Source: Clostridia bacterium
GTDB lineage: Bacteria; Bacillota; Clostridia; Christensenellales; DTU072
Assembly: GCA_028701415.1 (NCBI GenBank)
Contig: JAQVQU010000002.1
Span: forward strand, 1 to 37,353
DNA: 37,353 nucleotides
Reading direction: 5' to 3'
Of this stretch, positions 19,291 to 29,512 are shown piece by piece; positions within the stretch are counted from its first letter, which is position 1; each line of letters opens with the position of its first letter. A model generated the notes under the pieces. That model worked only from the letters and a program-made list of their open reading frames with translations, searched no databases and was not told the origin of the DNA. A program made the position numbers and the translations under genes.

Positions 19291-20313
19291 CTTTCTCATC
19301 AAAAGAGCGTCTTCATCCTTTCTATAATAATTCTTTCTTCGCCCCTCAACAATAAATCCATTTTTCTGATATAATCTTATAGCAGACTCATTAATACAAG
19401 ATACTTCTAAGATTATTGATTTTATGTTCAAATTTCTAGATTCAGCAACTATTCTGTTAATCATCAAACTCGCGAAACCAGCACCCTTATACGCACTTTT
19501 TACTGCAATTCGCAATAGTTCCAAAACGTCATACGTACTTCTCGAAAAAGAATATCCTATAATGGTATCATCCCTTATATCTTTTATAATTACATTTGTG
19601 GGATTGTTTAATTCAATTTCATCAGATAACATTTTTTCTGACCATGGATCTCGAAAACTAGCTTTCTCAATATCAGATATTCTATCTATATCCTGTGTTG
19701 ATGGGTTTAAAATTAAATAATGATCTTTATCTCTTTCTTCCCTGTCCGCTGAAGACTCTCGTAAGTAAAATGGTAAAGCTCTTTTAGAAAAGAAACCTTT
19801 ATCTGCTTTCTCCACAAAAGCACGTAGCTTATTTTCAGGAGAAACTTCTTTAGCCGGAAGAATATCATATCCTTCATAATGTTTTAATTCATTTTCTGAT
19901 AGTATCCTATATCTACAATCATTCTCTGAAGTCTTTATTAGAGAGTAATAATTTCCATTCAAACAATCAATAATAGAAATAACGTTCTTATTATGGCCAA
20001 AAGTAGCTAACTCTAATGAATTTATAGATAATATTGCTGCATTTAAAGACTTTGAAAGAGCATTAGCAGTTGAGATACCAATTCTTATTCCAGTAAAAGA
20101 GCCCGGCCCAATAACGACACCTATTTGGGATATATTATCTATTCTGATATTTGAGGAAATCAAAAAAGAATCTATTTTTTGAAGAAGGGTACTAGCATGT
20201 TTCTTTTCTGTCTCTGTTCCAACATAATAGAATGATTCCTTCCCCATTTGAGCCCCAAGGATAATATTTTTACCAGTCGTATCAAGAAAAAGAACACCTC
20301 TAACTCTACTCAT
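19282..20313 (-). CDS. TsaB-RimI fusion: tRNA t6A biosynthesis protein TsaB plus GNAT N-acetyltransferase
   Basis: TsaB half LFLDTTGKNIILGA...VIGPGSFTGIRIGISTANALS; GNAT half FRDPWSEKMLSDEI...LLRIAVKSAYKGAGFASLMINRIV...LEVSCINESAIRLYQKNGFIVEGRRKNYY in one ORF. Confidence 0.92.
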   Translation of the reverse strand: MSRVRGVLFLDTTGKNIILGAQMGKESFYYVGTETEKKHASTLLQKIDSFLISSNIRIDNISQIGVVIGPGSFTGIRIGISTANALSKSLNAAILSINSLELATFGHNKNVISIIDCLNGNYYSLIKTSENDCRYRILSENELKHYEGYDILPAKEVSPENKLRAFVEKADKGFFSKRALPFYLRESSADREERDKDHYLILNPSTQDIDRISDIEKASFRDPWSEKMLSDEIELNNPTNVIIKDIRDDTIIGYSFSRSTYDVLELLRIAVKSAYKGAGFASLMINRIVAESRNLNIKSIILEVSCINESAIRLYQKNGFIVEGRRKNYYRKDEDALLMRKLI

Positions 20314-20731
20314 AATTAATTATAATCCTTCTCGAAATGTCATTTATTACTTCAATAGAAACTTTTATCAATCGTTTAGATTTTATAATACTCTTTTTAT
20401 TCCATTCAATAACTACAATTGAATTCCCTTCAAATATTTCATCTATCCCAACGTTTTCTAACTCATCTTCTGATTCAATTCTATACATATCAATGTGAAC
20501 AAGCGAACAATGAGGCGCATGATACTCTCTTAATATGGTGAATGTGGGACTAATTATTTCATTTGGAATGCCCAATGATTTTGCTATTCCTTTCGTAAAA
20601 GTAGTTTTTCCCGATCCCAAATTACCACACAAAATAACAACATCACCATTTAATAACTCGCGGCCCAACTCCTCCCCTAAAAAAAAGGTGTCTTCAGCCG
20701 AATTGGACAAAAAAAGACCTAACATTTTCAT
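20306..20731 (-). CDS. tsaE: tRNA t6A biosynthesis ATPase TsaE
   Basis: VILCGNLGSGKTTFTKGIAKSLGI, ISPTFTILREYH, LVHIDMYRIE. Confidence 0.95.
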   Translation of the reverse strand: MKMLGLFLSNSAEDTFFLGEELGRELLNGDVVILCGNLGSGKTTFTKGIAKSLGIPNEIISPTFTILREYHAPHCSLVHIDMYRIESEDELENVGIDEIFEGNSIVVIEWNKKSIIKSKRLIKVSIEVINDISRRIIINYE

Positions 20732-21465
20732 AGATGTAAAAGTTTAGATACCCTTTTATATAGTAAAAAAGTAATCAATGAAGTTGATATAGATTTTATA
20801 AGATTAAAAGCTAACCCATATTGGAAGGAAAATTCAATTCTTAAGTCCATTAACATTGGTAAATAAAGTTTTGCGTACATGGGAACAATAATAAAATAAT
20901 TACTTAAAGAAGATATTAGTGCATTAGAAAGAACGCCTATTAATAAACCAATAATAGCGCCCTTAATATTCTTATTATATTTATAAAAAAAAGTTGCGGG
21001 AAGAACTAAAGAAACGGAAACAATGAAATTACTAAGCTCTCCAACAAGCCCAGTAGTAGATGTTATCAGTTTAATAGAACATTTAACAAACTCTATTATC
21101 ACCGCAGCCATAGGGCCTAAAGCAAAGCCACCTAAAAGACTGGGTATAGAAGAGAAATCCATATCAAGTACATTATAAGGAAAGATTGGGAAAATCGGAA
21201 ATCTCGCGAAAAGGTACAATACCACTGAAAGGGCTGTTAAAATAGCAACTTTTGTTAAATAAGCTGTTGCAACTTTTCCCTTTGTCCTGGGTTTTCCTTT
21301 GTTAGGTATATTTCTTTTTGATGAAATATCTTCCTCATTTTCAGAATTATTTCCTAAAATATTTTCATGAAAATTATTATGAGATATTTGGCTTTCATTA
21401 ATCTCAATCTTTTCGTTCTTAGACAGAAGAGAGCTTTCTTTAGGCTCAAAAGGTTCATCTTTCAT
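20728..21465 (-). CDS. ECF transporter S component, RibU-like, with hydrophilic N-terminal extension
   Basis: ALSVVLYLFARFPIFPIFPYNVLDMDFSSIPSLLGGFALGPMAAVIIEFVKCSIKLITSTTGLVGELSNFIVS; start 21465 better fits AGGGGATATT-ATG RBS than 21483. Confidence 0.82.
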   Translation of the reverse strand: MKDEPFEPKESSLLSKNEKIEINESQISHNNFHENILGNNSENEEDISSKRNIPNKGKPRTKGKVATAYLTKVAILTALSVVLYLFARFPIFPIFPYNVLDMDFSSIPSLLGGFALGPMAAVIIEFVKCSIKLITSTTGLVGELSNFIVSVSLVLPATFFYKYNKNIKGAIIGLLIGVLSNALISSLSNYFIIVPMYAKLYLPMLMDLRIEFSFQYGLAFNLIKSISTSLITFLLYKRVSKLLHL

Positions 21466-21473
21466 AATATCCC

Positions 21474-21809
21474 CTACTTCCAAAGCTTTTCAAGACAGTA
21501 GTAATCTCTTGTTTCAGAATTAAATATATGCACAATAATATCAATGTAATCCAATACTACCCATCTACCATCAGAATAACCTTCCTTTCTTGCAGCGGCT
21601 ATCCCCTTTTCTTCAAGTTTGCTTTCAATATAATCCGCCAAGGCTTTTACGTGCATAAGGTTCTTCCCCGTTGCAATAATGAAATAATCAGCTATTGATG
21701 ATTTCTTACTAATATCAATAGTAATGATATCCCCCGCGTTTTTTTCTTCAAGCAAATCTTCAATTAATTTTTTTGTTTCTTGTTTATCCATTTTACCTTC
21801 CTTATTCAT
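21474..21809 (-). CDS. rsfS: Ribosome silencing factor RsfS
   Basis: ITIDISKKSSIADYFIIATGKNLMHVKALADYIESKL...GYSDGRWVVLDYIDIIVHIFNSETRDYYCLEKLW. Confidence 0.96.
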   Translation of the reverse strand: MNKEGKMDKQETKKLIEDLLEEKNAGDIITIDISKKSSIADYFIIATGKNLMHVKALADYIESKLEEKGIAAARKEGYSDGRWVVLDYIDIIVHIFNSETRDYYCLEKLWK

Positions 21810-22920
21810 TCACATTATTGTACCATAAGACAGTTTCAAGGGTCAATTTATCCATATCCAAAGACTTATTTTTAGTATAATTATATACACTCATTAAAAC
21901 CGTTAAAAATCCTTTTTGTAGATCTCTATCCGCCAGATTTCTATACTCAAAGACTTTTTTATAATGTCTGTTAACTTCTAATTTATCAGCTAGAAATACA
22001 ATTTTTGAGAGAACACTCATATTGGGTTTTCCAGTTGTGTGATATTTAATGGAGTCCAAAACTTCCTCATCCTTTATCCCAAAAAAACGATTAGCCTTTT
22101 TTGCACTTTCATATTGATGTACTACTTGATTTGGGATATTCGGATATAATGACAAATCATAACTATCTTCCTTTGCACAATCATGTAATAATCCAGAAAG
22201 AAAGGCACTCTCATAACTAATATCGTTCTTCGATGCCAACCTTGCTGCGTATATAGCTGTCTCTGCAGAATGAAGAAATAATTTTTCGCTAATACTTCCC
22301 TTTAATTTTTCGATAATATCATCAAAGCATCTATATAAGCCATTTTTTTCTATGTAAATTAATACTTCCTCTTGTAAAAATAAAGTTCTTCGCTTAATTC
22401 CAGTCATAATCATTGCCCGAATTTCTGAACTTGAGATATCTTCTAATTCGTTATTTAGCGTATAAATGTTACAGCTATACAATTTTTTCAAAATTTGTGA
22501 AGTTTTAAATATATCAGGGTATCCTTTTCGGGAGAATACGGCTAAATCGGTTTGCTTAGTTATTAATTCTGGGTATTTCCATTTATGAAAATTTGTTAAA
22601 CTATCTCCACCAATAATTAAGGCATAAGGTCTTCCATATTTTTTTATTAATTCTTCTAAGACCAAATAAGTATAACTATTATTAAGTTCGAGGCATTCCT
22701 CAATATTATCTACCTGCGCCCAAGAATAATCCTTAATTGACAATTTAATCATTTCCACTCTATCCTTAAAACTTTCACAAAGTCTTAATTTATGGGGTGG
22801 ATTAAATGAAGGGACAATTATCAATTCATCGAGACCTAATTGTTGATAGGCATTCTTGATAATTTTTATGTGCTCAATATGTATCGGATCAAAAGACCCA
22901 CCAAAAATACCATATTTCAT
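21802..22920 (-). CDS. NadD-YqeK fusion: nicotinate-nucleotide adenylyltransferase plus HD-domain hydrolase
   Basis: NadD MKYGIFGGSFDPIHIEHIKI, IVPSFNPPHK, ISSSEIRAMI; C-terminal HD domain SGLLHDCAKEDSYDL...YHTTGKPNMSVLSKIVFLADKLE. Confidence 0.95.
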   Translation of the reverse strand: MKYGIFGGSFDPIHIEHIKIIKNAYQQLGLDELIIVPSFNPPHKLRLCESFKDRVEMIKLSIKDYSWAQVDNIEECLELNNSYTYLVLEELIKKYGRPYALIIGGDSLTNFHKWKYPELITKQTDLAVFSRKGYPDIFKTSQILKKLYSCNIYTLNNELEDISSSEIRAMIMTGIKRRTLFLQEEVLIYIEKNGLYRCFDDIIEKLKGSISEKLFLHSAETAIYAARLASKNDISYESAFLSGLLHDCAKEDSYDLSLYPNIPNQVVHQYESAKKANRFFGIKDEEVLDSIKYHTTGKPNMSVLSKIVFLADKLEVNRHYKKVFEYRNLADRDLQKGFLTVLMSVYNYTKNKSLDMDKLTLETVLWYNNVNE

Positions 22921-22923
22921 ATT

Positions 22924-24857
<1,934 letters not shown>

Positions 24858-24861
24858 TTTT

Positions 24862-25575
24862 CTATATTCCTATATTAATTTTTATTTGGGAAGAAAAATC
24901 TGACCAAGGAAATTTTTCTATGGGCGGAAAAACCTTGAAAGTCATCAGGTCCTTGTTTACTGGATGTGGGAAACTTAGCTCACTTGCCCATAAAGCTAAA
25001 TCATCATGTCCAACCGCTTTTCCGTATTTCTGGTCCCCCCAAATTGGGCATCCAATATTCGCGAGTTGAACTCTTGCTTGGTGAGATCTTCCAGTTATTA
25101 AATGAATCTCTAATAATGACAAATCTTCTTTTGCCACAATTACTTTATACTCAAGCTCTGCCATTTTAGCCCCTTCTGTTGCAACGGGAACACAGTATAC
25201 CTCATTTTTTATAGTGTCTTTGCTTAGTGCATTTTTTAAAATAGCTTTATTTCTCTTTGGGATTCCTTCACAAACGGCTAAATACTTCTTATTTACATCT
25301 CTCTCTTTAAGATTATTAGCAAGTCTAGAAGCAGCCTTACTTGATTTAGCATACAACATAACTCCACCAGTAGGTTGGTCAAGCCTATGGACTAATCCAA
25401 GATAAGCGTCCCCAGGCTTATTGTATTTTTCAACAAGATACTTTTTCATTAAATCCAATAAATTGGCAGAGTTTGATACATCCGGACAACATGGAAGGCC
25501 TTGAGGTTTAACAACAACCAACAGATGATTGTCCTCATATAAAATAATAATATCTTTGTAGTTATAATTAATCAT
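24862..25575 (-). CDS. RluA-family pseudouridine synthase
   Basis: YLGLVHRLDQPTGGVMLYAKSSKAASRLA catalytic motif, HLITGRSHQARVQLANIGCPIWGDQKYG. Confidence 0.93.
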   Translation of the reverse strand: MINYNYKDIIILYEDNHLLVVVKPQGLPCCPDVSNSANLLDLMKKYLVEKYNKPGDAYLGLVHRLDQPTGGVMLYAKSSKAASRLANNLKERDVNKKYLAVCEGIPKRNKAILKNALSKDTIKNEVYCVPVATEGAKMAELEYKVIVAKEDLSLLEIHLITGRSHQARVQLANIGCPIWGDQKYGKAVGHDDLALWASELSFPHPVNKDLMTFKVFPPIEKFPWSDFSSQIKINIGI

Positions 25576-26444
25576 TTAAACACCATAAAAGCACTTGCCC
25601 CACAAGGTAGCACGACCTCTTTTTCATTAGTTTGAATTCCTAGTTCATAAGCTTCACATTCATGGGGAACATCACTATATACCTTATCCAATATTACCTT
25701 CATAGAAGTTGGTTGTAAACCAGTAGTATAACTATTAATTAAAAAAAATAAAGGTTTTTTTGATAACAATTTTTTTGTTTTTTCGACTAGTTCATAAATC
25801 TGTTCAGTAACTTTCCAGGTTTCGCCCTTTGGTCCTCGGCCAAAACTTGGTGGGTCCATAATTATAGCGTCATATTTTTTCCCTCTATTTTCTTCTCTTT
25901 CCACAAATTTTATACAATCATCTACAATAAATCTAACATTATTCAACCCTAAACCACTAACTATAAGATTTCTTTTTGCTCGTTCACACATAGATTTTGC
26001 TGCATCTACATGGCACACAGATGCTCCGGCAAGAATACAAGCGGCTGTTGCTCCGCCCGTATAAGCGAATAGATTTAAAACCGATATGTTTTTGTTTTGA
26101 GACTTTTTTATCGTCTCAATTATTCTTGCCCAATTATATGCTTGTTCAGGGAATATTCCCGTATGTTTAAACCCCATAAGCCTTAAAGAGAATGTTAGTT
26201 GTCTCCAATGCACAAAGAATTCTTCAGGGATCTGGTTATTTGACGTCCATCGGCCTCCACCATCATTGTTTCGAGAATAAAAAGCATCACATTCTCTTTG
26301 AAAATCAAAGCTTGGAACCGCTTTCCATATTACCTGTGGGTCAGGACGTAAAAATTTATACTCATGGGAATATTTTTCTAGCTTATACCCATCTCCAGTC
26401 CTTATTATTTCGTAATCGTTCCACTCGTTATTAAACCTAATCAT
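25572..26444 (-). CDS. Class I SAM-dependent methyltransferase (RlmI/RlmK-like rRNA methyltransferase)
   Basis: VLNLFAYTGGATAACILAGASVCHVDAAKSMCERAKRN, YDAIIMDPPSFGRGPKGETWKV. Confidence 0.88.
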   Translation of the reverse strand: MIRFNNEWNDYEIIRTGDGYKLEKYSHEYKFLRPDPQVIWKAVPSFDFQRECDAFYSRNNDGGGRWTSNNQIPEEFFVHWRQLTFSLRLMGFKHTGIFPEQAYNWARIIETIKKSQNKNISVLNLFAYTGGATAACILAGASVCHVDAAKSMCERAKRNLIVSGLGLNNVRFIVDDCIKFVEREENRGKKYDAIIMDPPSFGRGPKGETWKVTEQIYELVEKTKKLLSKKPLFFLINSYTTGLQPTSMKVILDKVYSDVPHECEAYELGIQTNEKEVVLPCGASAFMVFK

Positions 26445-26451
26445 TATTAAC

Positions 26452-29208
26452 CTACACTATGTTGATATGCAAATTGATTTCATCAATCATAGCAGAATAA
26501 TCAGTGGCTGTATCAATAGAAGACAATATTGTTAAAAACTTTTTACTTTCAATAAAATCTTCTTGTTTAGCTAGAGCCCGAACAAGTCTAAGAAGATTAA
26601 TCGTCAGCCACTGTTTAATATTGTTTCTCTCAACTTTAATATTTTCGTAAGTTAAGTCTGAAGCAAATTCTGCTTTTCGAATTTGTAAAATTTTATTCAT
26701 AATAGATACTTTCTTTTGAAGAAGTTGTTCTGTGTTGTACTTTTGCATCAATATTTGCATTTCATGATAATCAGTATCGATTTTGTCTATAGATAGAATG
26801 TACTTACTATTTACATAATCCAGTTTAAAAGACACACCGTATTCATTCAAAGTATTCCTAATGATATTGTTTGTCGTTTTTAAATTATTAATCGCAGACT
26901 CATATAAATACCCTTTCCAAAGCATATTTATTATAATATTTCTATCTATTCCGATACTGCCAGCAAGTATATATTGAACAAACAAATCTTTTGATTTTCT
27001 TGTCTTCCATTTTAATTCTTGTCCATCAATGAGAGTGTTAATGTTTCCAAAAAAAACGACTTTTATCATATTTGAGGGTTTTTGCATACTTTGTTTTTCC
27101 ACAATAGCCTCTTCGATTTGAGTTATGTAATCTAACTCTATCTCTTTCACTTTTGCAAAGGAAATAATTGGGGCAAATATATCATCGGAATAATCAGAAA
27201 CAATCATCTTCATCCCATAATTGTAAGAAGCCTTCAATAGGTTTCGTACTAAGGAAGGCGCATCTTTTAAGTCACCTTGAGTCAGCATAATGTTTGTTAC
27301 AATGCCCATACCCATAAGCCAAGCAGCAGATCTGGCAGTGCTATTCTGTATGCAATCTGTAGCAGCCTTGTATGCCCTCTTCCTATCCCCTAATTTAAAG
27401 GAGGCATAAGCAATTGCCAGAAGCATATCAATGACCAATCCATGTGAAGAAGACTGTGAATTTTGCAGATAAATATTTGCTAGATCTTTTGCATACTGAG
27501 CCTCCCCGTGAGCAGCCTTATATAAACACCTTTGTGTGATAGTAAAATAATACGAAGGGTCACTATACTCCAGCTTACTATATGCTAAATCAAAAATTTT
27601 ACGTGCCTCTTCATTATTTCCATAGTACTCCTCAGTCATAGCTTTAGTAGTAAACAATACATGAGCATCTTTTCTTATAGGAATAGCTCTTTTAAGTCCC
27701 TCATTAACAAGTTCGACTGCTTCTTTAACTTCTCCCGAAAAATAATGTAAAGCTATAAAGTATGGGGGAATAACATAATACTCCAAATAATCTTTAATTT
27801 GCTTAGAAACATATATTGCTTTTCTGTAATTTCCTTGTTGAAAATAAGCTTTTGCTAAATCCTCCATAACCTTAATGTACCAAAAATCTTTTTCAGCATT
27901 GATCTCAGAAATAAAGTCCTCAAGTTCTTGAATAGTAAAATTTGTGTAAGATGTAATGCTTGGAAGCATGGAAGCCAATGCAAGTAAATGTTTCTTATTG
28001 GAAGCATAGTACTTGTTATATAATTTGATAAAATCCTCTTTTACAGAATTACCCTTTCCATTTTTTATTAAACAGTGGTATTCAAATAGTTTTGCAGCCA
28101 TAAACGCATTAATGTCACTATTCTCAAAGTGAGTTGCAAGTAAATTCCCTCTAGCAATGCTTTTTGAATCAACATTTCCAAGATAACATTGTGCCATTTC
28201 TTTGTACAACTGAAAGTACTTTGACCCTGTTATATCCACATCAAATTCAAAATCCGGATGGGCCTTGATATATGCTGTTACTTTTATCAAAAGAAGATCG
28301 TCTTGTAATATCCTTTTAAAGGAATTATCAAAACCCTCTAAGTCTTGTGCCTCATGAAAAAGTGTTAAAGACCCAAAAAAATGACCGGTATTACATAAAT
28401 GGTTACCATATAATTTTTTTACTGATTGTTTATATCGGCTATCCTCTGAGATTATAGAATCTCTATTAGGACGAAAATACTCTCTTAGAATCGGGCTCAT
28501 CCTGAAAAACTTTACATCTCTAGTAACAACAAACTCACCCCTTCTGCTTAATACCCTGAAAATTTCAGCGCCTCCCGGATAAACAGTGTCTAAAAAATCG
28601 ATATCTACGGCATCAAGCTCGCTAATGTAGCAAAGAAATTTAATATCATCTTCATTTAATCCTGAAAGAAATGCATGTGGGTCGATATTATCAACATGTT
28701 GAAGAATAGTATTGTCTACAAACATCGGATATCTTGGCTCAAACTTATTCCACTCAAACGGAAGAAATTCTGTTGATGAAAACAAAATTTTAAGGTTATT
28801 CGGGGCATGATTTATAATATTAACAAAATCGGAATAGTCAAAATCTCTGGGCATATGCTCCATTCTTTCAAATACCATTAGGACATCTCCCTTCATTTTT
28901 CCTATATAATCTAAAAGAGATAGGATTATAACGTCAGTGTCCGCATATTGTGAATTACAAAAAAGTAGTTGCTTGAGTTTCAATTGAAGGTCCGGATCCT
29001 GTTTCAGAATCTTGTCTATAAAAGTATGACAATAAAGACTTAAATCATCGGTAATGGGATTAAACCAAAATGTATTAGCATATCTATTGCTCAATTCAGT
29101 AATAAATTCACTTTTTTGGGATCCAATAGGTGCTAGTAAAAATACGGCAGGATTATCACTAGCCATTATTTCGTTTAAAACGGAATTTGTGTTACTATCT
29201 AGTTTCAT
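26452..29208 (-). CDS. Large regulator: N-terminal MalT/STAND-like ATPase region, TPR-like middle, C-terminal wHTH/BTAD-like domain
   Basis: AVFLLAPIGSQKSEFITELSNRYANTFWFNP; repeated helical pairs; IKVVFFGNINTLIDGQELKWKTRKSKDLFVQYIL...YHEMQILMQKYN resembling SARP/BTAD architecture. Confidence 0.7.
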   Translation of the reverse strand: MKLDSNTNSVLNEIMASDNPAVFLLAPIGSQKSEFITELSNRYANTFWFNPITDDLSLYCHTFIDKILKQDPDLQLKLKQLLFCNSQYADTDVIILSLLDYIGKMKGDVLMVFERMEHMPRDFDYSDFVNIINHAPNNLKILFSSTEFLPFEWNKFEPRYPMFVDNTILQHVDNIDPHAFLSGLNEDDIKFLCYISELDAVDIDFLDTVYPGGAEIFRVLSRRGEFVVTRDVKFFRMSPILREYFRPNRDSIISEDSRYKQSVKKLYGNHLCNTGHFFGSLTLFHEAQDLEGFDNSFKRILQDDLLLIKVTAYIKAHPDFEFDVDITGSKYFQLYKEMAQCYLGNVDSKSIARGNLLATHFENSDINAFMAAKLFEYHCLIKNGKGNSVKEDFIKLYNKYYASNKKHLLALASMLPSITSYTNFTIQELEDFISEINAEKDFWYIKVMEDLAKAYFQQGNYRKAIYVSKQIKDYLEYYVIPPYFIALHYFSGEVKEAVELVNEGLKRAIPIRKDAHVLFTTKAMTEEYYGNNEEARKIFDLAYSKLEYSDPSYYFTITQRCLYKAAHGEAQYAKDLANIYLQNSQSSSHGLVIDMLLAIAYASFKLGDRKRAYKAATDCIQNSTARSAAWLMGMGIVTNIMLTQGDLKDAPSLVRNLLKASYNYGMKMIVSDYSDDIFAPIISFAKVKEIELDYITQIEEAIVEKQSMQKPSNMIKVVFFGNINTLIDGQELKWKTRKSKDLFVQYILAGSIGIDRNIIINMLWKGYLYESAINNLKTTNNIIRNTLNEYGVSFKLDYVNSKYILSIDKIDTDYHEMQILMQKYNTEQLLQKKVSIMNKILQIRKAEFASDLTYENIKVERNNIKQWLTINLLRLVRALAKQEDFIESKKFLTILSSIDTATDYSAMIDEINLHINIV

Positions 29209-29241
29209 ATAACCCTCTTTTGAATAAATCTATGTAAAGTA

Positions 29242-29270
29242 ATTGTAAATTAAAAGTAAAAAAAAGTCAA
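29242..29270 (-). promoter_or_regulatory. Predicted promoter of the 918-aa regulator
   Basis: Minus strand TTGACT-N17-TACAAT with a T-run in the spacer. Confidence 0.55.
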
Positions 29271-29373
29271 CCACTAGGAACAGAGATATGAAGCAAAAAT
29301 TAATTAGTTGAATATATCTAAAAGAATAAATTTTATACAATAATCATTGTTGTAAAGGCCTTGTAATTTTTTC

Positions 29374-29402
29374 TTGCCCCATTAAAATCTATGATGTATA
29401 AT
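29374..29402 (+). promoter_or_regulatory. Promoter of tRNA-Gly
   Basis: TTGCCC-N17-TATAAT, 8 nt before the tRNA 5' end. Confidence 0.7.
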
Positions 29403-29410
29403 CAAAATAC

Positions 29411-29485
29411 GCGAAAGTAGTTCAACGGTAGAGCCCTGCCTTCCCAAGGCAGTTGTTGCGGGTTCAAATCCCGTCTTTCGCTCCA
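29411..29485 (+). tRNA. tRNA-Gly (anticodon CCC), CCA encoded
   Basis: Cloverleaf: GCGAAAG/CTTTCGC acceptor, CTGCC-TTCCCAA-GGCAG anticodon arm, TTCAAAT T-loop, TCCA end. Confidence 0.93.
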
Positions 29486-29512
29486 AAAACACCGATTTTT
29501 TTCGGTGTTTTT
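29485..29512. terminator. Bidirectional terminator between tRNA-Gly and the convergent DUF2207 gene
   Basis: AAAAACACCGA-TTTTTT-TCGGTGTTTTT inverted repeat with T/A flanks. Confidence 0.8.

Noticed and set aside
29275-29370. ACAAT-AATC-ATTGT hairpin and AT-rich stretch between the regulator and tRNA-Gly as an ncRNA
   Set aside because: Short stem in AT-rich sequence, expected by chance; no conserved motif.
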